NCBI RefSeq assembly: GCF_015500095.1
Contig: NZ_CP062983.1
Span: 310,001 to 374,000 of the forward strand
Length of the DNA stretch: 64,000 nucleotides
Source: Phototrophicus methaneseepsis
GTDB lineage: Bacteria; Chloroflexota; Anaerolineae; Aggregatilineales; Phototrophicaceae
Direction: 5' to 3'
Shown here: one piece after another, positions 43,291 through 52,329 of the stretch
Numbering within the stretch: the first letter of the stretch is position 1
Layout of the letters: each line of letters begins with the position of its first letter
Made by a program: the position numbers and the translations under genes
The notes under the pieces: model-generated
The model's database searches: none
What the model saw: the letters and a program-made list of their open reading frames with translations, nothing else
Told to the model about the DNA's origin: nothing

Positions 43291-43381
43291 GAGTTTCTTC
43301 CTTAATTTGATCGGTATGAGATACAAAGTTGATAGTTGAATTCGCTTGCACTGAGGCTTGCTCATCAACACGTTCCCATTT

Positions 43382-43412
43382 ACCATAAAACTTAAACCTA
43401 ACTTCAAGTCAA
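43382..43412 (-). promoter_or_regulatory. MerR-type promoter of the SelW-like gene
   Basis: On the minus strand TTGACT (43412-43407) and TATGGT (43387-43382) are separated by 19 bp containing an imperfect dyad (ACTTGAAGT, then TTTAAGT). The regulator gene starts at 43447 on the other strand. Confidence 0.75.
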
Positions 43413-43446
43413 GGTATATTTTGAGTTTTAATCGGAGCTTAATGTG

Positions 43447-43905
43447 ATGAAAATTGGGGAACTTGCTGAACGGACAAATACACCCGCCTCTACGATCCGT
43501 TATTACGAACGGGCAGGTGTTTTGCCGAAACCCGAAAGAATTAGTGGTCAACGCCAGTATGACGAGAAGGTAATTGAAGAACTTGAAGCGATTAAGATTG
43601 CACAGAATCTGGGTTTCAACCTTGATGAGATCAAGCTTTTACTGGAAACATTCCGTTCAAGTCAGGAGCCATCTGAGGAATGCAGAAATTTGACACAGCA
43701 AAAGCTGGTAGAAATCGACAAGATTATTGCGGAGGCTCAAAATATGAAACGGATACTGGAACACGGGATCACATGCAATTGTGCTTCGCTTCAAGGGTGT
43801 TACTTGCAAGAGGAAAAAGAACTGGCAACAGATCAGGAGCGTGAGTGTATTCTCGACCAACTGGTAGACGATGCACAGGAGCAAAACATGGGATACAACG
43901 ACTAA
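43447..43905 (+). CDS. MerR-family regulator
   Basis: This 152-residue protein starts at ATG 43447 (GGAG upstream); GTG 43444 is an alternative. The winged helix (KIGELAERTNTPASTIRYYERAG) is followed by a dimer helix and a C-terminal site rich in cysteine (ECRNL, then ITCNCASLQGCYL). This recalls metal- or redox-sensing MerR proteins with several Cys ligands. It likely controls the divergent SelW-like gene and perhaps the downstream membrane-protein gene. Confidence 0.88.
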   Translation: MKIGELAERTNTPASTIRYYERAGVLPKPERISGQRQYDEKVIEELEAIKIAQNLGFNLDEIKLLLETFRSSQEPSEECRNLTQQKLVEIDKIIAEAQNMKRILEHGITCNCASLQGCYLQEEKELATDQERECILDQLVDDAQEQNMGYND

Positions 43906-43914
43906 AATCTAAAC

Positions 43915-44946
43915 TTACCATTCGCCGTGTGACTCCACAAAGTTCACTCCTTCTGAGGATAATAAAGGGATGAAAGTTTTAAGACTAAAGATTTGCTCAC
44001 TGTGGTAAACACCTGTTGGTGGTCTACTCTGAATCAATTTTAGGATCGATTCAGTAGCAATAAGGGCTGTGATTTTTGCTTCACCCTTGCCTCTAAGCCA
44101 TGATTGGTACACTTGACCAGGTAGGTTACCTGTAACTCGGGATGTGAGTACAAAGACATCTGAACCAAAGCGAAATTTCTGAATAACTGATACCAGCCAA
44201 TTTCTGAATGCTGGATTCCTAAACAACCAGCCGAGACGCAGAATACGAACCAGCCCAATGAAATGAGTAGATAATACCCGGTCATAGCATCCCCAAGAAA
44301 ATGCCTCGCCTATTGGTAAGGTTTTTTCTATCATATACTGGTCAGCAAACGCAAAACGATATGCGGTACGCACGCCAAATTCTTCTCCCATGTTGATTTC
44401 GATACGATTCACTGCATATCGATCACCATAGTGACTAATTGTCCAATTGGCAGACGCTGAACCGAAGACTTCTCCCAAACCAAGGAGGGCAACATTGTCC
44501 ACACGCTTTGCTTCTCCAAACTTTTCAACACCGTGTTTTGCCATCAAGTTAGAAATGCCTGGCATCAGTCCTACGCTTATCAATGCTGTTGTATGATGTT
44601 CCCTGGCGAGATCGTCCAGTGCTTCGATATTTGACAAAACATCTGGCTCGGCAGAAATATCCACATAGTTGATGCTTCTTTCAAGACAAGCTCGAGGAAA
44701 ACGATCATCGGGTAGGTCGAAGCAAGTGACAACTAAATCAACATCCGTAAGCACGTTATCATAATTCTCTACAGACCCTACATCAATTTCGCGAGCTGTT
44801 GCTCGTTCACCGTATTTGTTTGCTTCTGCCTGTGCTTGCGTGTATCTTCTGCCTGCAACAATGACATGTACATTCGATTTTTCAATTAAAAACCTGGCAA
44901 TCATGCTACCTATATTGCCATAGCCTCCCAATATGAGAACACTCAC
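43915..44946 (-). CDS. saccharopine dehydrogenase-like NAD(P)-binding protein
   Basis: This 343-residue protein begins LILGGYGNIGSMIARFL, a Rossmann fold. VVTCFDLPDD and NYVDISAEPDVL follow as in the saccharopine dehydrogenase/trans-acting family. Its substrate is unknown. The following methyltransferase gene is on the same strand, 54 bp upstream. A role in lipid or carotenoid metabolism is common in such pairs, but nothing here establishes it. Confidence 0.8.
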   Translation of the reverse strand: MSVLILGGYGNIGSMIARFLIEKSNVHVIVAGRRYTQAQAEANKYGERATAREIDVGSVENYDNVLTDVDLVVTCFDLPDDRFPRACLERSINYVDISAEPDVLSNIEALDDLAREHHTTALISVGLMPGISNLMAKHGVEKFGEAKRVDNVALLGLGEVFGSASANWTISHYGDRYAVNRIEINMGEEFGVRTAYRFAFADQYMIEKTLPIGEAFSWGCYDRVLSTHFIGLVRILRLGWLFRNPAFRNWLVSVIQKFRFGSDVFVLTSRVTGNLPGQVYQSWLRGKGEAKITALIATESILKLIQSRPPTGVYHSEQIFSLKTFIPLLSSEGVNFVESHGEW

Positions 44947-45000
44947 TCATATCTCCCATTTTGATCAATACAAAAATTGTTTACAGGCATCAAGCGTGTT

Positions 45001-45660
45001 CTATAGTTTGTGTCCAGTTACATATCGATAGACATCACGCACTTCTATGACGTTTACCTTAACAAACCCTGCCTCACCAAAGAGTTTGTACCATTTTTCA
45101 TGGCTGTTGTACACGTTTGCAATCGTCTCTCTACTGGAGAGACACCCTATACTTCCACCCGATTTCAATACGCGATAGGCTTCTGCCAAAACCAATGACT
45201 TCTCTTTGTCATTAAGATGAAGCAACATGAAAGCGGTCACTATCCGATCAAAGCTTTGATCAACAAAAGGCAGATAAATAACATTACCCTTCAGCATAAT
45301 TGGTTGCCGAGCCTGACGTTTCTTCACGAATTGGTGAAGCATCTCAGATGAAAGGTCAATACCAATACTCAAGCGGCTCATTTTTGCGGCGGGCAATGTA
45401 AGCACACCAGTGCCACATCCAAGATCGAGTACCGTATCTGTTGTCTCCAAATTGACGTTGCGTAATAGTTGCGTAGCCACTTCTTGATAATCATCTAAAA
45501 GCTTAGAAGCTACTGAATCGTATATAGGGGCGATGAGTCTGTAAAAGAACTTGATGACGGGTCGCCAGCGTGTGCCACGCAGATATTTGTCTACTTGTGC
45601 TCCCTTCATCACACCATAACGGAGCCATTTTGCTACGCCTCGGTAACTGTCATTACTCAT
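45001..45660 (-). CDS. class I SAM-dependent methyltransferase
   Basis: This 219-residue protein has motif I VLDLGCGTGVL near residue 78, the acidic IGIDLSSEML and motif FDRIVTAFMLLHL. This is the UbiE/Methyltransf_11 pattern. The substrate cannot be told. The start overlaps the end of the copper-chaperone gene by 8 bp. Confidence 0.85.
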   Translation of the reverse strand: MSNDSYRGVAKWLRYGVMKGAQVDKYLRGTRWRPVIKFFYRLIAPIYDSVASKLLDDYQEVATQLLRNVNLETTDTVLDLGCGTGVLTLPAAKMSRLSIGIDLSSEMLHQFVKKRQARQPIMLKGNVIYLPFVDQSFDRIVTAFMLLHLNDKEKSLVLAEAYRVLKSGGSIGCLSSRETIANVYNSHEKWYKLFGEAGFVKVNVIEVRDVYRYVTGHKL

Positions 45661-46087
45661 CGTTGATTTGCCCGGTTGAACTCACTGTCGCAGGAACGGC
45701 GATTTCCCCGGCGTTTTCAAACGTAAGAAGTAGCTCAACTTCTTGACCCTCTGTCAGGTTCTCGCTCAATTGCATAATCATTACATGGAGTTCGCCCTGC
45801 CTGAACTCGACCGTAGCGTTACGCGGAATCTCAATGCCATCTTCCTGGAGTACCATGCGGGCAACATCATCAACTGTCTGTGTCTCATGTACTTCAAGCG
45901 ATTCGGAAAAGTCCGCTGAGATGCTCAATAGGCGATCTGCGCCATCTCCTGTATTTCGAATCACCATGTAGGCGGCAGTAGGCGGTCCATCAATTTCCCC
46001 GGGACGTATCCATGCATTGGTTACAGTGATTTCACTTGTATCTGTCATATTCCCACATGCAGCCATAATGGTTGATAGCAATAACAA
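45653..46087 (-). CDS. PCu(A)C-type periplasmic copper chaperone, signal peptide frameshifted
   Basis: The mature domain has the H-x-M ligand pattern of PCu(A)C chaperones (VHETQTVDDVARMV, then LHVMIMQL), which deliver Cu(I) to oxidases. An AACGN lipobox suggests a lipoprotein. Upstream, an ATG (about 46126) opens a normal signal peptide (MIKKGLMLIG), but an extra G in a GGGG run near 46095 shifts the frame. The duplicate at 50.1-50.3 kb lacks that base. Translation could only start at TTG 46087, giving a truncated leader, so export may be lost. An assembly error is possible. Confidence 0.75.
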   Translation of the reverse strand: MLLLSTIMAACGNMTDTSEITVTNAWIRPGEIDGPPTAAYMVIRNTGDGADRLLSISADFSESLEVHETQTVDDVARMVLQEDGIEIPRNATVEFRQGELHVMIMQLSENLTEGQEVELLLTFENAGEIAVPATVSSTGQINDE

Positions 46088-46130
46088 CCCCTATAAGCAT
46101 AAGACCTTTTTTAATCATTGCTTTATCCTA
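45908..46130. repeat. duplicated segment, copy 1
   Basis: This stretch covering the signal peptide and first half of the copper-chaperone gene matches 50118-50340 with scattered substitutions in the same orientation. It marks a segmental duplication of about 220 bp, 4.2 kb apart. Confidence 0.85.
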
Positions 46131-46498
46131 ATTCAAATAGCTTCCTTATTTATCGGAGTTCTGCCTTCATATCGCTTGCTACAACTATGGAACATTGTAG
46201 CAGATTAAAGTCATCGTGTTCTGCTTCGTTGTAATTAGAGCAAGGTTTCTTCAGACGTTCCCATGCCTGATAGTCAACAATCGCTGTGCTGAACTCACCT
46301 GCGCCCAATTATACTTGCGAGGAAGGGGACATCCAGATTTAGCAAGTCTTGTTCATATAACGCGAAATTCGGCTGAAATTGTAATTTGTTGCTGAAGCAG
46401 CAATAGTTATGACTTTACCTGCTGTGCCCATTTAACTTCATTCAACAACACCGAGTCATACCGTGATAGAAGGGTAGTTCACGCGACTCAAACGAAGA
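46131..46498. other. 368-bp gap with a possible antitoxin-like remnant
   Basis: No intact gene was found. On the minus strand a frame ending at 46151 reads EFSTAIVDYQAWERLKKPC, which loosely resembles Phd-type antitoxins. A short MGTAGKVITIAAS frame precedes it. Stops and a frame change separate them. The assignment is weak. Confidence 0.25.
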
Positions 46499-48628
46499 CT
46501 ATCCGCGCAACATTCGCAACCCACTGCCGATCACGATGAATTCACTGATCTCGTGCCCAATCACAGCAATAGGTAGCGTAAATGCCCCTGTCAATGCTCC
46601 GACAACGAGAATAGTGATCACAACTGCTGATAACGCCAAGTTCTGGTTCACAACAGTTTGGTTGCGCTTAGCAAGCTGCAGAGCATACACGAGTTTCCCA
46701 AGGTCATCAGCCATCAGTGCGACATCGGCAGTTTCAAGTGCGACATCAGTTCCCGCTGCACCCATTGCAATACCAACCGTGGCTTCCGCCAGTGCAGGTG
46801 CATCATTTACACCATCCCCGACCATTGCCACATGACCGTGTTTCTGGGCGAGTTCTTGCACTCGTACTACCTTACCTTCTGGTTTAAGGTCTGCGTAGAC
46901 CTCATCCACACCAACTTCGCGTGCAATTGCCTGAGCGGTGCGAGCGTTGTCGCCAGTCAACATGGCGACTCGAACACCAGCCTGATGTAAGACTTCTATT
47001 GTTTCACGTGCATTTTGGCGAATGGTGTCGCGGATGGCAATTAAACCCCATGGCGCTTGTTTGTCTCCAATCACGATTACTGTTTTGCCCTCATTCTGTA
47101 ATGCTTCGATCTCAGTCATATATTCTGTCATCGGAATATTTAGCTGGTTTGCGAACAAGTCAGGACTGCCTGCGTAGATTGCAGATCCATTTACGCGAGC
47201 CGAGACACCAGCGCCTGTCAGAGAATGAAAGTCAGTCACTTCTGGAGGTCTAATGCCCTGTGCTTCTGCTTTTCGCATCACAGCCTTCGCCAGAGGATGC
47301 TGACTTAGACGTTCTACCCCGGCGGCAATGGTTAATAATTGCTCAGATGAGGTAATCCCATCTAACTGTTCATCTTTCAGTAGAATTACATCCGTCACTT
47401 CTGGTTCACCATGGGTTAAAGTGCCCGTTTTATCCAGAGCAACAACTGTAATTTTAGCAAGTTGTTCGACATATCTGCCGCCCTTAATCAAAACACCTTT
47501 GCGTGCTCCTGTTCCGAGTGTTGCAACCATTGTGATGGGAATAGAGATAACAAGCGCACACGGAGCAGCCGCAACGATGAACACAACGGATCTTGTCAAC
47601 CATGTCTCCCAAGCACCATTGAATAGCAGGGGAGGCAACAGTGCAAACAAAATACCGACTAACAGCACTAGCGGACTATATACCTTGCCAAAACGCTCGA
47701 TGAAACGCTGGCTACTACCTTTCTTTTCCTGTGCTTCCTCGACCATATGAATAATGCGTGCAATGGTATTGTCCGCAAAAGTTTTCGTAGCACGCACTTC
47801 CAGTGCACCCTGCTCGTTGATACTGCCCGCAAATACAGTATCTTCCGGTTGCTTTTCCACAGGGACACTTTCACCTGTTACTGGCGCTTGGTTAACATTC
47901 GATTCGCCAGCGATCACCACGCCATCGGTTGGAATGGATTGCCCCGGCTTCACAATGAATACATCCCCGACAAGAAGTTCTTCAACAGGCACTTCGGATT
48001 CACGCCCATCTCGCCGAACAAACGCCATTTTGGGGGTCAAGTCCATCAACGCTCGAACTGCTGATCGAGTTTTCTCTTCGGTATAGCCCTCGGCCGCTTC
48101 CGAGATAGAATACAAGAAAACCAACATAGCTGCTTCAGCAGGTTCGCCTAACAACAGGGCTGCGACTGCTGCGATAGACATGAGAAGTTCGATCCCAACT
48201 TCTCGCTCGAAGATCAGCTCTTCAAGAGCCTCACGCCCAAAGTAATATCCGCCAATCCCAACGGCTGAAATGTATATGCCATAAGTGACGATCTGCGTTA
48301 CTCCGGCTTGTCCCAGAAGCCAACCAACCAGTAGCAACACACCAGCGACAACCGCCGTAATGACTTTTGGATTTCGCCAGATTTCTGGTTGCTGTGGAAC
48401 GGCACGTCCCTCCTGTGGGGGAAAACCGAGTTCGTCCAACTTCTCGCGCAAAGTATCCGATGATGTTCTTAGGGGATCATAGGTTAGTGACACCTTTGCG
48501 GACTTGGGATAGACTTTTAACTCAACTAGACCGTTGCTATTATCAAGTCCTCGCTTAATTGTTGAGGCATCATGCTCGCAGTCCAGATTACCCACGTACA
48601 CATCAAGTTGTATGTTTTTCATTTTCAT
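46499..48628 (-). CDS. P1B-type heavy-metal ATPase, HEISEF variant
   Basis: This 709-residue transporter (start ATG 48628) has an N-terminal metal-domain-like region with only one cysteine (GNLDCEHDAS). It has the phosphatase motif TGES, a membrane AAPCAL metal site, the phosphorylation motif DKTGTLT and the hinge GDGVNDAP. The last helix has GHEISEFIVIG in the place where cobalt-type pumps have HEGST. The combination APC and HEISEF fits no subclass I know well, so the metal (Zn, Cd, Co or other) is uncertain. A ZIP-like gene lies upstream on the same strand. Confidence 0.9.
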   Translation of the reverse strand: MKMKNIQLDVYVGNLDCEHDASTIKRGLDNSNGLVELKVYPKSAKVSLTYDPLRTSSDTLREKLDELGFPPQEGRAVPQQPEIWRNPKVITAVVAGVLLLVGWLLGQAGVTQIVTYGIYISAVGIGGYYFGREALEELIFEREVGIELLMSIAAVAALLLGEPAEAAMLVFLYSISEAAEGYTEEKTRSAVRALMDLTPKMAFVRRDGRESEVPVEELLVGDVFIVKPGQSIPTDGVVIAGESNVNQAPVTGESVPVEKQPEDTVFAGSINEQGALEVRATKTFADNTIARIIHMVEEAQEKKGSSQRFIERFGKVYSPLVLLVGILFALLPPLLFNGAWETWLTRSVVFIVAAAPCALVISIPITMVATLGTGARKGVLIKGGRYVEQLAKITVVALDKTGTLTHGEPEVTDVILLKDEQLDGITSSEQLLTIAAGVERLSQHPLAKAVMRKAEAQGIRPPEVTDFHSLTGAGVSARVNGSAIYAGSPDLFANQLNIPMTEYMTEIEALQNEGKTVIVIGDKQAPWGLIAIRDTIRQNARETIEVLHQAGVRVAMLTGDNARTAQAIAREVGVDEVYADLKPEGKVVRVQELAQKHGHVAMVGDGVNDAPALAEATVGIAMGAAGTDVALETADVALMADDLGKLVYALQLAKRNQTVVNQNLALSAVVITILVVGALTGAFTLPIAVIGHEISEFIVIGSGLRMLRG

Positions 48629-48693
48629 CACTTTCTAATCACATCATTTTCTTAAAATCAATGGCGTTGTACGATTTTAATCGTTAATGTTCT

Positions 48694-49449
48694 CTATCCA
48701 CCGAAGTATCCTGTGATAAGAGCAAAAAGAGCAAAACCAATAACTAGCATCAAGACACCGAGAGGATCTTCCTCAGTGTCTTGATCTATACGAAACTTAC
48801 GCGCCTGTACAAGCATTTCATCAATGGCCACTCTCAACAGAATTCCAGCAGTGAATGCCAGCAAACTCAACTTAACTAATTCAGATTGATCCCGAATGAT
48901 CCAGTAACCTACTGTCGCGCCCACTGTTACAGGAACAATAAAAGAAGCTGAAAGTAGTATGCGCTTCCACCGTGTTACCTCTTTCTGCTTAAAGGAAACA
49001 ATTGTTGCAAAACCCTCAGGTATGTTCGAAGGGAGATTAGCAACCGCTAACAGAATCCCTAACTGCTGTTTCATACTAAGTCCTGTACTTATCATCAAAC
49101 CATCAACAAATAAATCTACAGCAGTAGCGAAATAAATCATGAGCGGAGTTGTATCACTATCATCAGCTTGATCTGTGCGCCGATGAATAAACTCGATAAC
49201 TTTGTCCAAAATAACGGAAAATATAGCACCTACTATAAATAATAAAATAACTAACCAAATCGCTTCGCTATTAAGAGCTTCGGGTATCAACTCCACTCCC
49301 ACGATGGCTAAGAGGATGCCCGTTGCAGCATACAAAGATAAACTTATGAATCGATTCGAGTAGTCGAAAACTTCAACCAACACCCCTCCTATAAAGTTGC
49401 CTAGGGCAGGCAGGATTGCCAGCCCTAAAACATTTAAATATTCATCCAT
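48694..49449 (-). CDS. ZIP-family metal transporter, copy 1
   Basis: This 251-residue membrane protein has about eight hydrophobic segments. NLPSNIPEGFATI lies in helix IV and VDGLMISTG and FTAGILLRVAIDE nearby, the metal-coordinating segments of ZIP proteins. It is a paralogue of 50526-51275. Direction of transport is unclear. It lies between an ArsR gene upstream and a P1B ATPase downstream. Confidence 0.9.
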   Translation of the reverse strand: MDEYLNVLGLAILPALGNFIGGVLVEVFDYSNRFISLSLYAATGILLAIVGVELIPEALNSEAIWLVILLFIVGAIFSVILDKVIEFIHRRTDQADDSDTTPLMIYFATAVDLFVDGLMISTGLSMKQQLGILLAVANLPSNIPEGFATIVSFKQKEVTRWKRILLSASFIVPVTVGATVGYWIIRDQSELVKLSLLAFTAGILLRVAIDEMLVQARKFRIDQDTEEDPLGVLMLVIGFALFALITGYFGG

Positions 49450-49522
49450 TGTTTAATCCTATGATTTAATGGCTTGCACGGTTGGCTGGGTTCCAGCATG
49501 TTCATCCTATACTTTTAACCTA

Positions 49523-49888
49523 TTAATCTTTTAGAGTAGTTTCACTCTCATCATCCTGCATATCGTAGCGCGTGCATTCGTAAATCCCACGAGCTATATC
49601 TGCCAGAAACGATTCAGATAACTCAAGCAATTCTGCTACACGGTCATCGCTCAAGCGATAGGTCACATAGCGTCCAGACTGTTGTGACATAACCAATCCG
49701 CAGTCCTTTAAGCAACCAAGATGGTTAGACACATTAGATTGCGTAAGATCAGTAGCTTCTACAAGCTGGCTCACGGTGAGCGGAGTAACACGAAGCGCAT
49801 CCAGAATACACAAACGTGATGGATCACCAAATCCGCGAAATAATTTAGCTTTCAAGTCTATTTCCAATTGCTCCGATGCAGTGGGCAT
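49523..49888 (-). CDS. ArsR/SmtB-family repressor, CmtR-like
   Basis: This 121-residue winged-helix protein has NVSNHLGCLKDCGLV in the recognition helix, with cysteines at CLKDC. A further Cys lies in IYECTRYD. This three-cysteine arrangement resembles the Cd/Pb-sensing CmtR class. It presumably represses the downstream ZIP and ATPase genes from the palindromic site just upstream of its start. Confidence 0.9.
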   Translation of the reverse strand: MPTASEQLEIDLKAKLFRGFGDPSRLCILDALRVTPLTVSQLVEATDLTQSNVSNHLGCLKDCGLVMSQQSGRYVTYRLSDDRVAELLELSESFLADIARGIYECTRYDMQDDESETTLKD

Positions 49889-49900
49889 ATGACAACCTCT

Positions 49901-49933
49901 ATATCAGCATATCAGCATATGATGATATGATAT
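49901..49933 (-). promoter_or_regulatory. likely ArsR operator
   Basis: An AT-rich imperfect palindrome (ATATCAGCATATCAG facing ATGATGATATGATAT) lies 12-45 bp upstream of the ArsR start. It is a typical operator layout for this family. Confidence 0.65.
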
Positions 49934-50042
49934 TTTGTTGTTTTTACTAGGGTTAGTTACACCAATGGGATAAAAATCAAGTAGTAAATGGCGTGTTTAG
50001 ATCAGTACAGAGTGAAGAATGCAAAAAGAGCGACCATTTTAA

Positions 50043-50501
50043 CTAGACGTAATTACAAGTCTGGTAGGTAGTGGCAAGATTATGGTGCAATTGGAAAACG
50101 CTACATAGTATCATTTCGGAAAAGTCCGCTAAGATGCTCAATAGGCAATCTGCGCCATCTCCTGTATTTCGAATCACCATGTAGGCGGCAGTAGGCGGTC
50201 CATCAATTTCGCCGGGACGTATCCAAGCATTGGTTACAGTAATTTCACTTGTATCTGTCGTATTCCCACATGCAACCATAATGGTTGATAGCAGTAATAA
50301 TCCAATAAACGTAAGACCATTTCCAATCATTCTTTTCTCCATAGTTGTTATCTGATAACCCAGTTTCTCAAAACGTGCTAGTTCCATGTGCACGGTCTCC
50401 AACGGTGTAGTCGCAATAATTGGTCCAAGACGACTTCGAACGTAAAATGGTGCATAGAAACCATATCGAACTCGATTCCACCAGTTTGCGTTCAAACTCA
50501 T
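50043..50501 (-). pseudogene. truncated copper-chaperone duplicate joined to a methyltransferase-like fragment
   Basis: From 50333 down to about 50118 the frame repeats the leader and first half of the PCu(A)C gene (MIGNGLTFIGLLLLS, then DTSEITVTNAWIRPGEIDG). It then runs into unrelated sequence, so the metal-binding half is missing. Upstream (50334-50501) the frame reads NWWNRVRYGFYAPFY, then VHMELARFEKLGYQI. This looks like the two ends of a SAM methyltransferase with its middle deleted. Both parts appear non-functional. Confidence 0.75.
50118..50340. repeat. duplicated segment, copy 2
   Basis: Direct repeat of 45908-46130 with scattered differences. This copy keeps the correct reading frame through the signal peptide, revealing the extra G in copy 1. 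Confidence 0.85.
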
Positions 50502-50525
50502 TTTCTTTATTGTTAGAGAATGACT

Positions 50526-51275
50526 TTACTGACCCACATAAACCGAAATCAACGCAAATAAAGCAAAACCAACGACTAATGCGATCACTTCCCATGGGTC
50601 TGTTTCTTCACCCGGCTGTCGGTTGTCGTGAGCCTGGGTGACCATCTCTTCCACTGCAATTACAAGTAGTAGTCCTGCTGTAAAGGCCAGTAAACTCAGT
50701 TTAACAATGGTAGGTTGATCACGAACTGCCCAGTAGCCTACCGTTGCCCCAATAAAAATGGGGACTGCAAACGAAAGAGATAGTAAAATCCGTTGCAAGC
50801 GAGCAACACCTTTCTGTCTGAAACTCGCAATGGTAGCAAATCCTTCAGGCACATCGGCGGGTACCTGTCCCAGAGCGAGTAGCAGTCCTAACGCTGGATT
50901 AATCGTTGAACCCGTACCAATGATGATACCGTCACTGAATAGGTCAATCGCTGTTCCAACATAGATCATCCATGGATCTGTGTCTTCACGGGTGTTGCCT
51001 AAACGGTTTCTGATCAAATCAACGGATCGATCTAAAACAATCGAAAAACTGCCACCAGCAACAAACATGAAAATGACAAGCCATGGTAGGTTTGCAGAGA
51101 GCACTTCTGGCATTAATTCGATGCCGATTACAGCGAGAATAATGCCAGCCGCCAGATGTAGCGCCCAACTCAGCACACGTTCTGAAACTGGAAACACCTC
51201 ACTCAAAAGTCCGCCTACAAAGTTCCCAAGCGCAGGCATGGCTGCCAGAGCTAGGACGGTCAGAAATTCGTTCAT
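50526..51275 (-). CDS. ZIP-family metal transporter, copy 2
   Basis: This 249-residue paralogue of 48694-49449 has the same layout: PALGNFVGGLLSEVF, VPADVPEGFATIASF, LFSDGIIIGTG and FTAGLLLVIAVEEMV. It lies 13 bp downstream of the cation exchanger gene, so the two are co-transcribed. Divergence from copy 1 shows the duplication is old. Confidence 0.9.
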   Translation of the reverse strand: MNEFLTVLALAAMPALGNFVGGLLSEVFPVSERVLSWALHLAAGIILAVIGIELMPEVLSANLPWLVIFMFVAGGSFSIVLDRSVDLIRNRLGNTREDTDPWMIYVGTAIDLFSDGIIIGTGSTINPALGLLLALGQVPADVPEGFATIASFRQKGVARLQRILLSLSFAVPIFIGATVGYWAVRDQPTIVKLSLLAFTAGLLLVIAVEEMVTQAHDNRQPGEETDPWEVIALVVGFALFALISVYVGQ

Positions 51276-51288
51276 TTTCGTAGCCTTC

Positions 51289-52329
51289 CTATTCTAGAAG
51301 GTTCAAAATACTGAAAAGCACGATTGCTACATAGACGATGTACAAACCATCCAATGCGAACACTTGCCAGCGTTGAAAACCTGCTTCTTCTGGTCCCCAG
51401 CGAATAAAGAGACCATAGAAAGCGGGGATAAGTCCAACGAAAACAAGACTAACGACGTACAAAGGTAAATTGTCAATCGGCATCGTCACCAGGGCGAGTG
51501 GCAGTAAGCCAAGCGTAAGTGTTACCGCATGATCACCAATGACAACAGTCGTTGCTTCCGTCACCTGCCCGGTGCGGGCGACCTTCCATGAACTGAACCA
51601 TTCAGCCCCTGAGCCTGCCACTGCCGTAATAAACAGTCCAGCAACTACTTCCGAAATACCGAGTGATGAAGCAATATTCTCAGTGGATCGCACCATGGTA
51701 TAGGCTCCAAGCGCCATAACCACGACACCTGCAACTGCCATGCCGATTTCTTTACGAGACCACTCTTGATTCTCGCCTTCGCCACGACCACGCATCAAGG
51801 CCTGTCCAAGGTAAACGAGATAAGCCAAAGACAAAATTAGTCCATCAATAGGCTGAAGACCACGCCAGGCTTCTGGAAGTGTCACAATACCGATGAGGAT
51901 CACCAACGCTAAGTAAGGTAAAACAAGCACGCTAACCGCTTCCTTGCGTACACGGAGAAGATGCTGGTCAAGATGGCGTTTATGTTGTTCAGGTTTTTCC
52001 TCGTCTTCGACCATTTCTTCCTGACCGTCTTTACCGAGACGGCGCTGACGAGTGGCAAAGTAGGCAACGGTCACGATTGCAGGCACGTGGATGATGCTAG
52101 AACCAAGAACCATTCCAAGACCGATCCCGGACACACCACGCACAGCACTGGTCACACTAATCAAAAACTCGGAACCAGCAGTGAAAAGAGCCAGCATCGC
52201 CCCACCGGCAACAGCCGTTAGCCCCCACTGCCCGACTAATTTATGGAGGGGTTTCGCCAGATGCTCGGCGCCCCAATGTGCGGCAAACGCGGCGATGATA
52301 AGGACAATAAACCAGATAATGACGCTCAC
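51289..52329 (-). CDS. calcium/cation antiporter-family exchanger
   Basis: This 346-residue membrane protein has the two alpha repeats of CaCA exchangers: FTAGSEFLISVTSAVRGVSG in the first half and ITAVAGSGAEWFSSWKVAR in the second. A charged cytoplasmic loop (about residues 100-130) separates them. It exchanges Ca2+ or another cation for protons or Na+. Its start overlaps the upstream STAS-like gene by 4 bp. Confidence 0.88.
   Translation of the reverse strand: MSVIIWFIVLIIAAFAAHWGAEHLAKPLHKLVGQWGLTAVAGGAMLALFTAGSEFLISVTSAVRGVSGIGLGMVLGSSIIHVPAIVTVAYFATRQRRLGKDGQEEMVEDEEKPEQHKRHLDQHLLRVRKEAVSVLVLPYLALVILIGIVTLPEAWRGLQPIDGLILSLAYLVYLGQALMRGRGEGENQEWSRKEIGMAVAGVVVMALGAYTMVRSTENIASSLGISEVVAGLFITAVAGSGAEWFSSWKVARTGQVTEATTVVIGDHAVTLTLGLLPLALVTMPIDNLPLYVVSLVFVGLIPAFYGLFIRWGPEEAGFQRWQVFALDGLYIVYVAIVLFSILNLLE

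Noticed and set aside
46131-46420. Complete toxin-antitoxin pair
   Set aside because: Only fragments resembling an antitoxin are visible, broken by stops, and no toxin gene is nearby.
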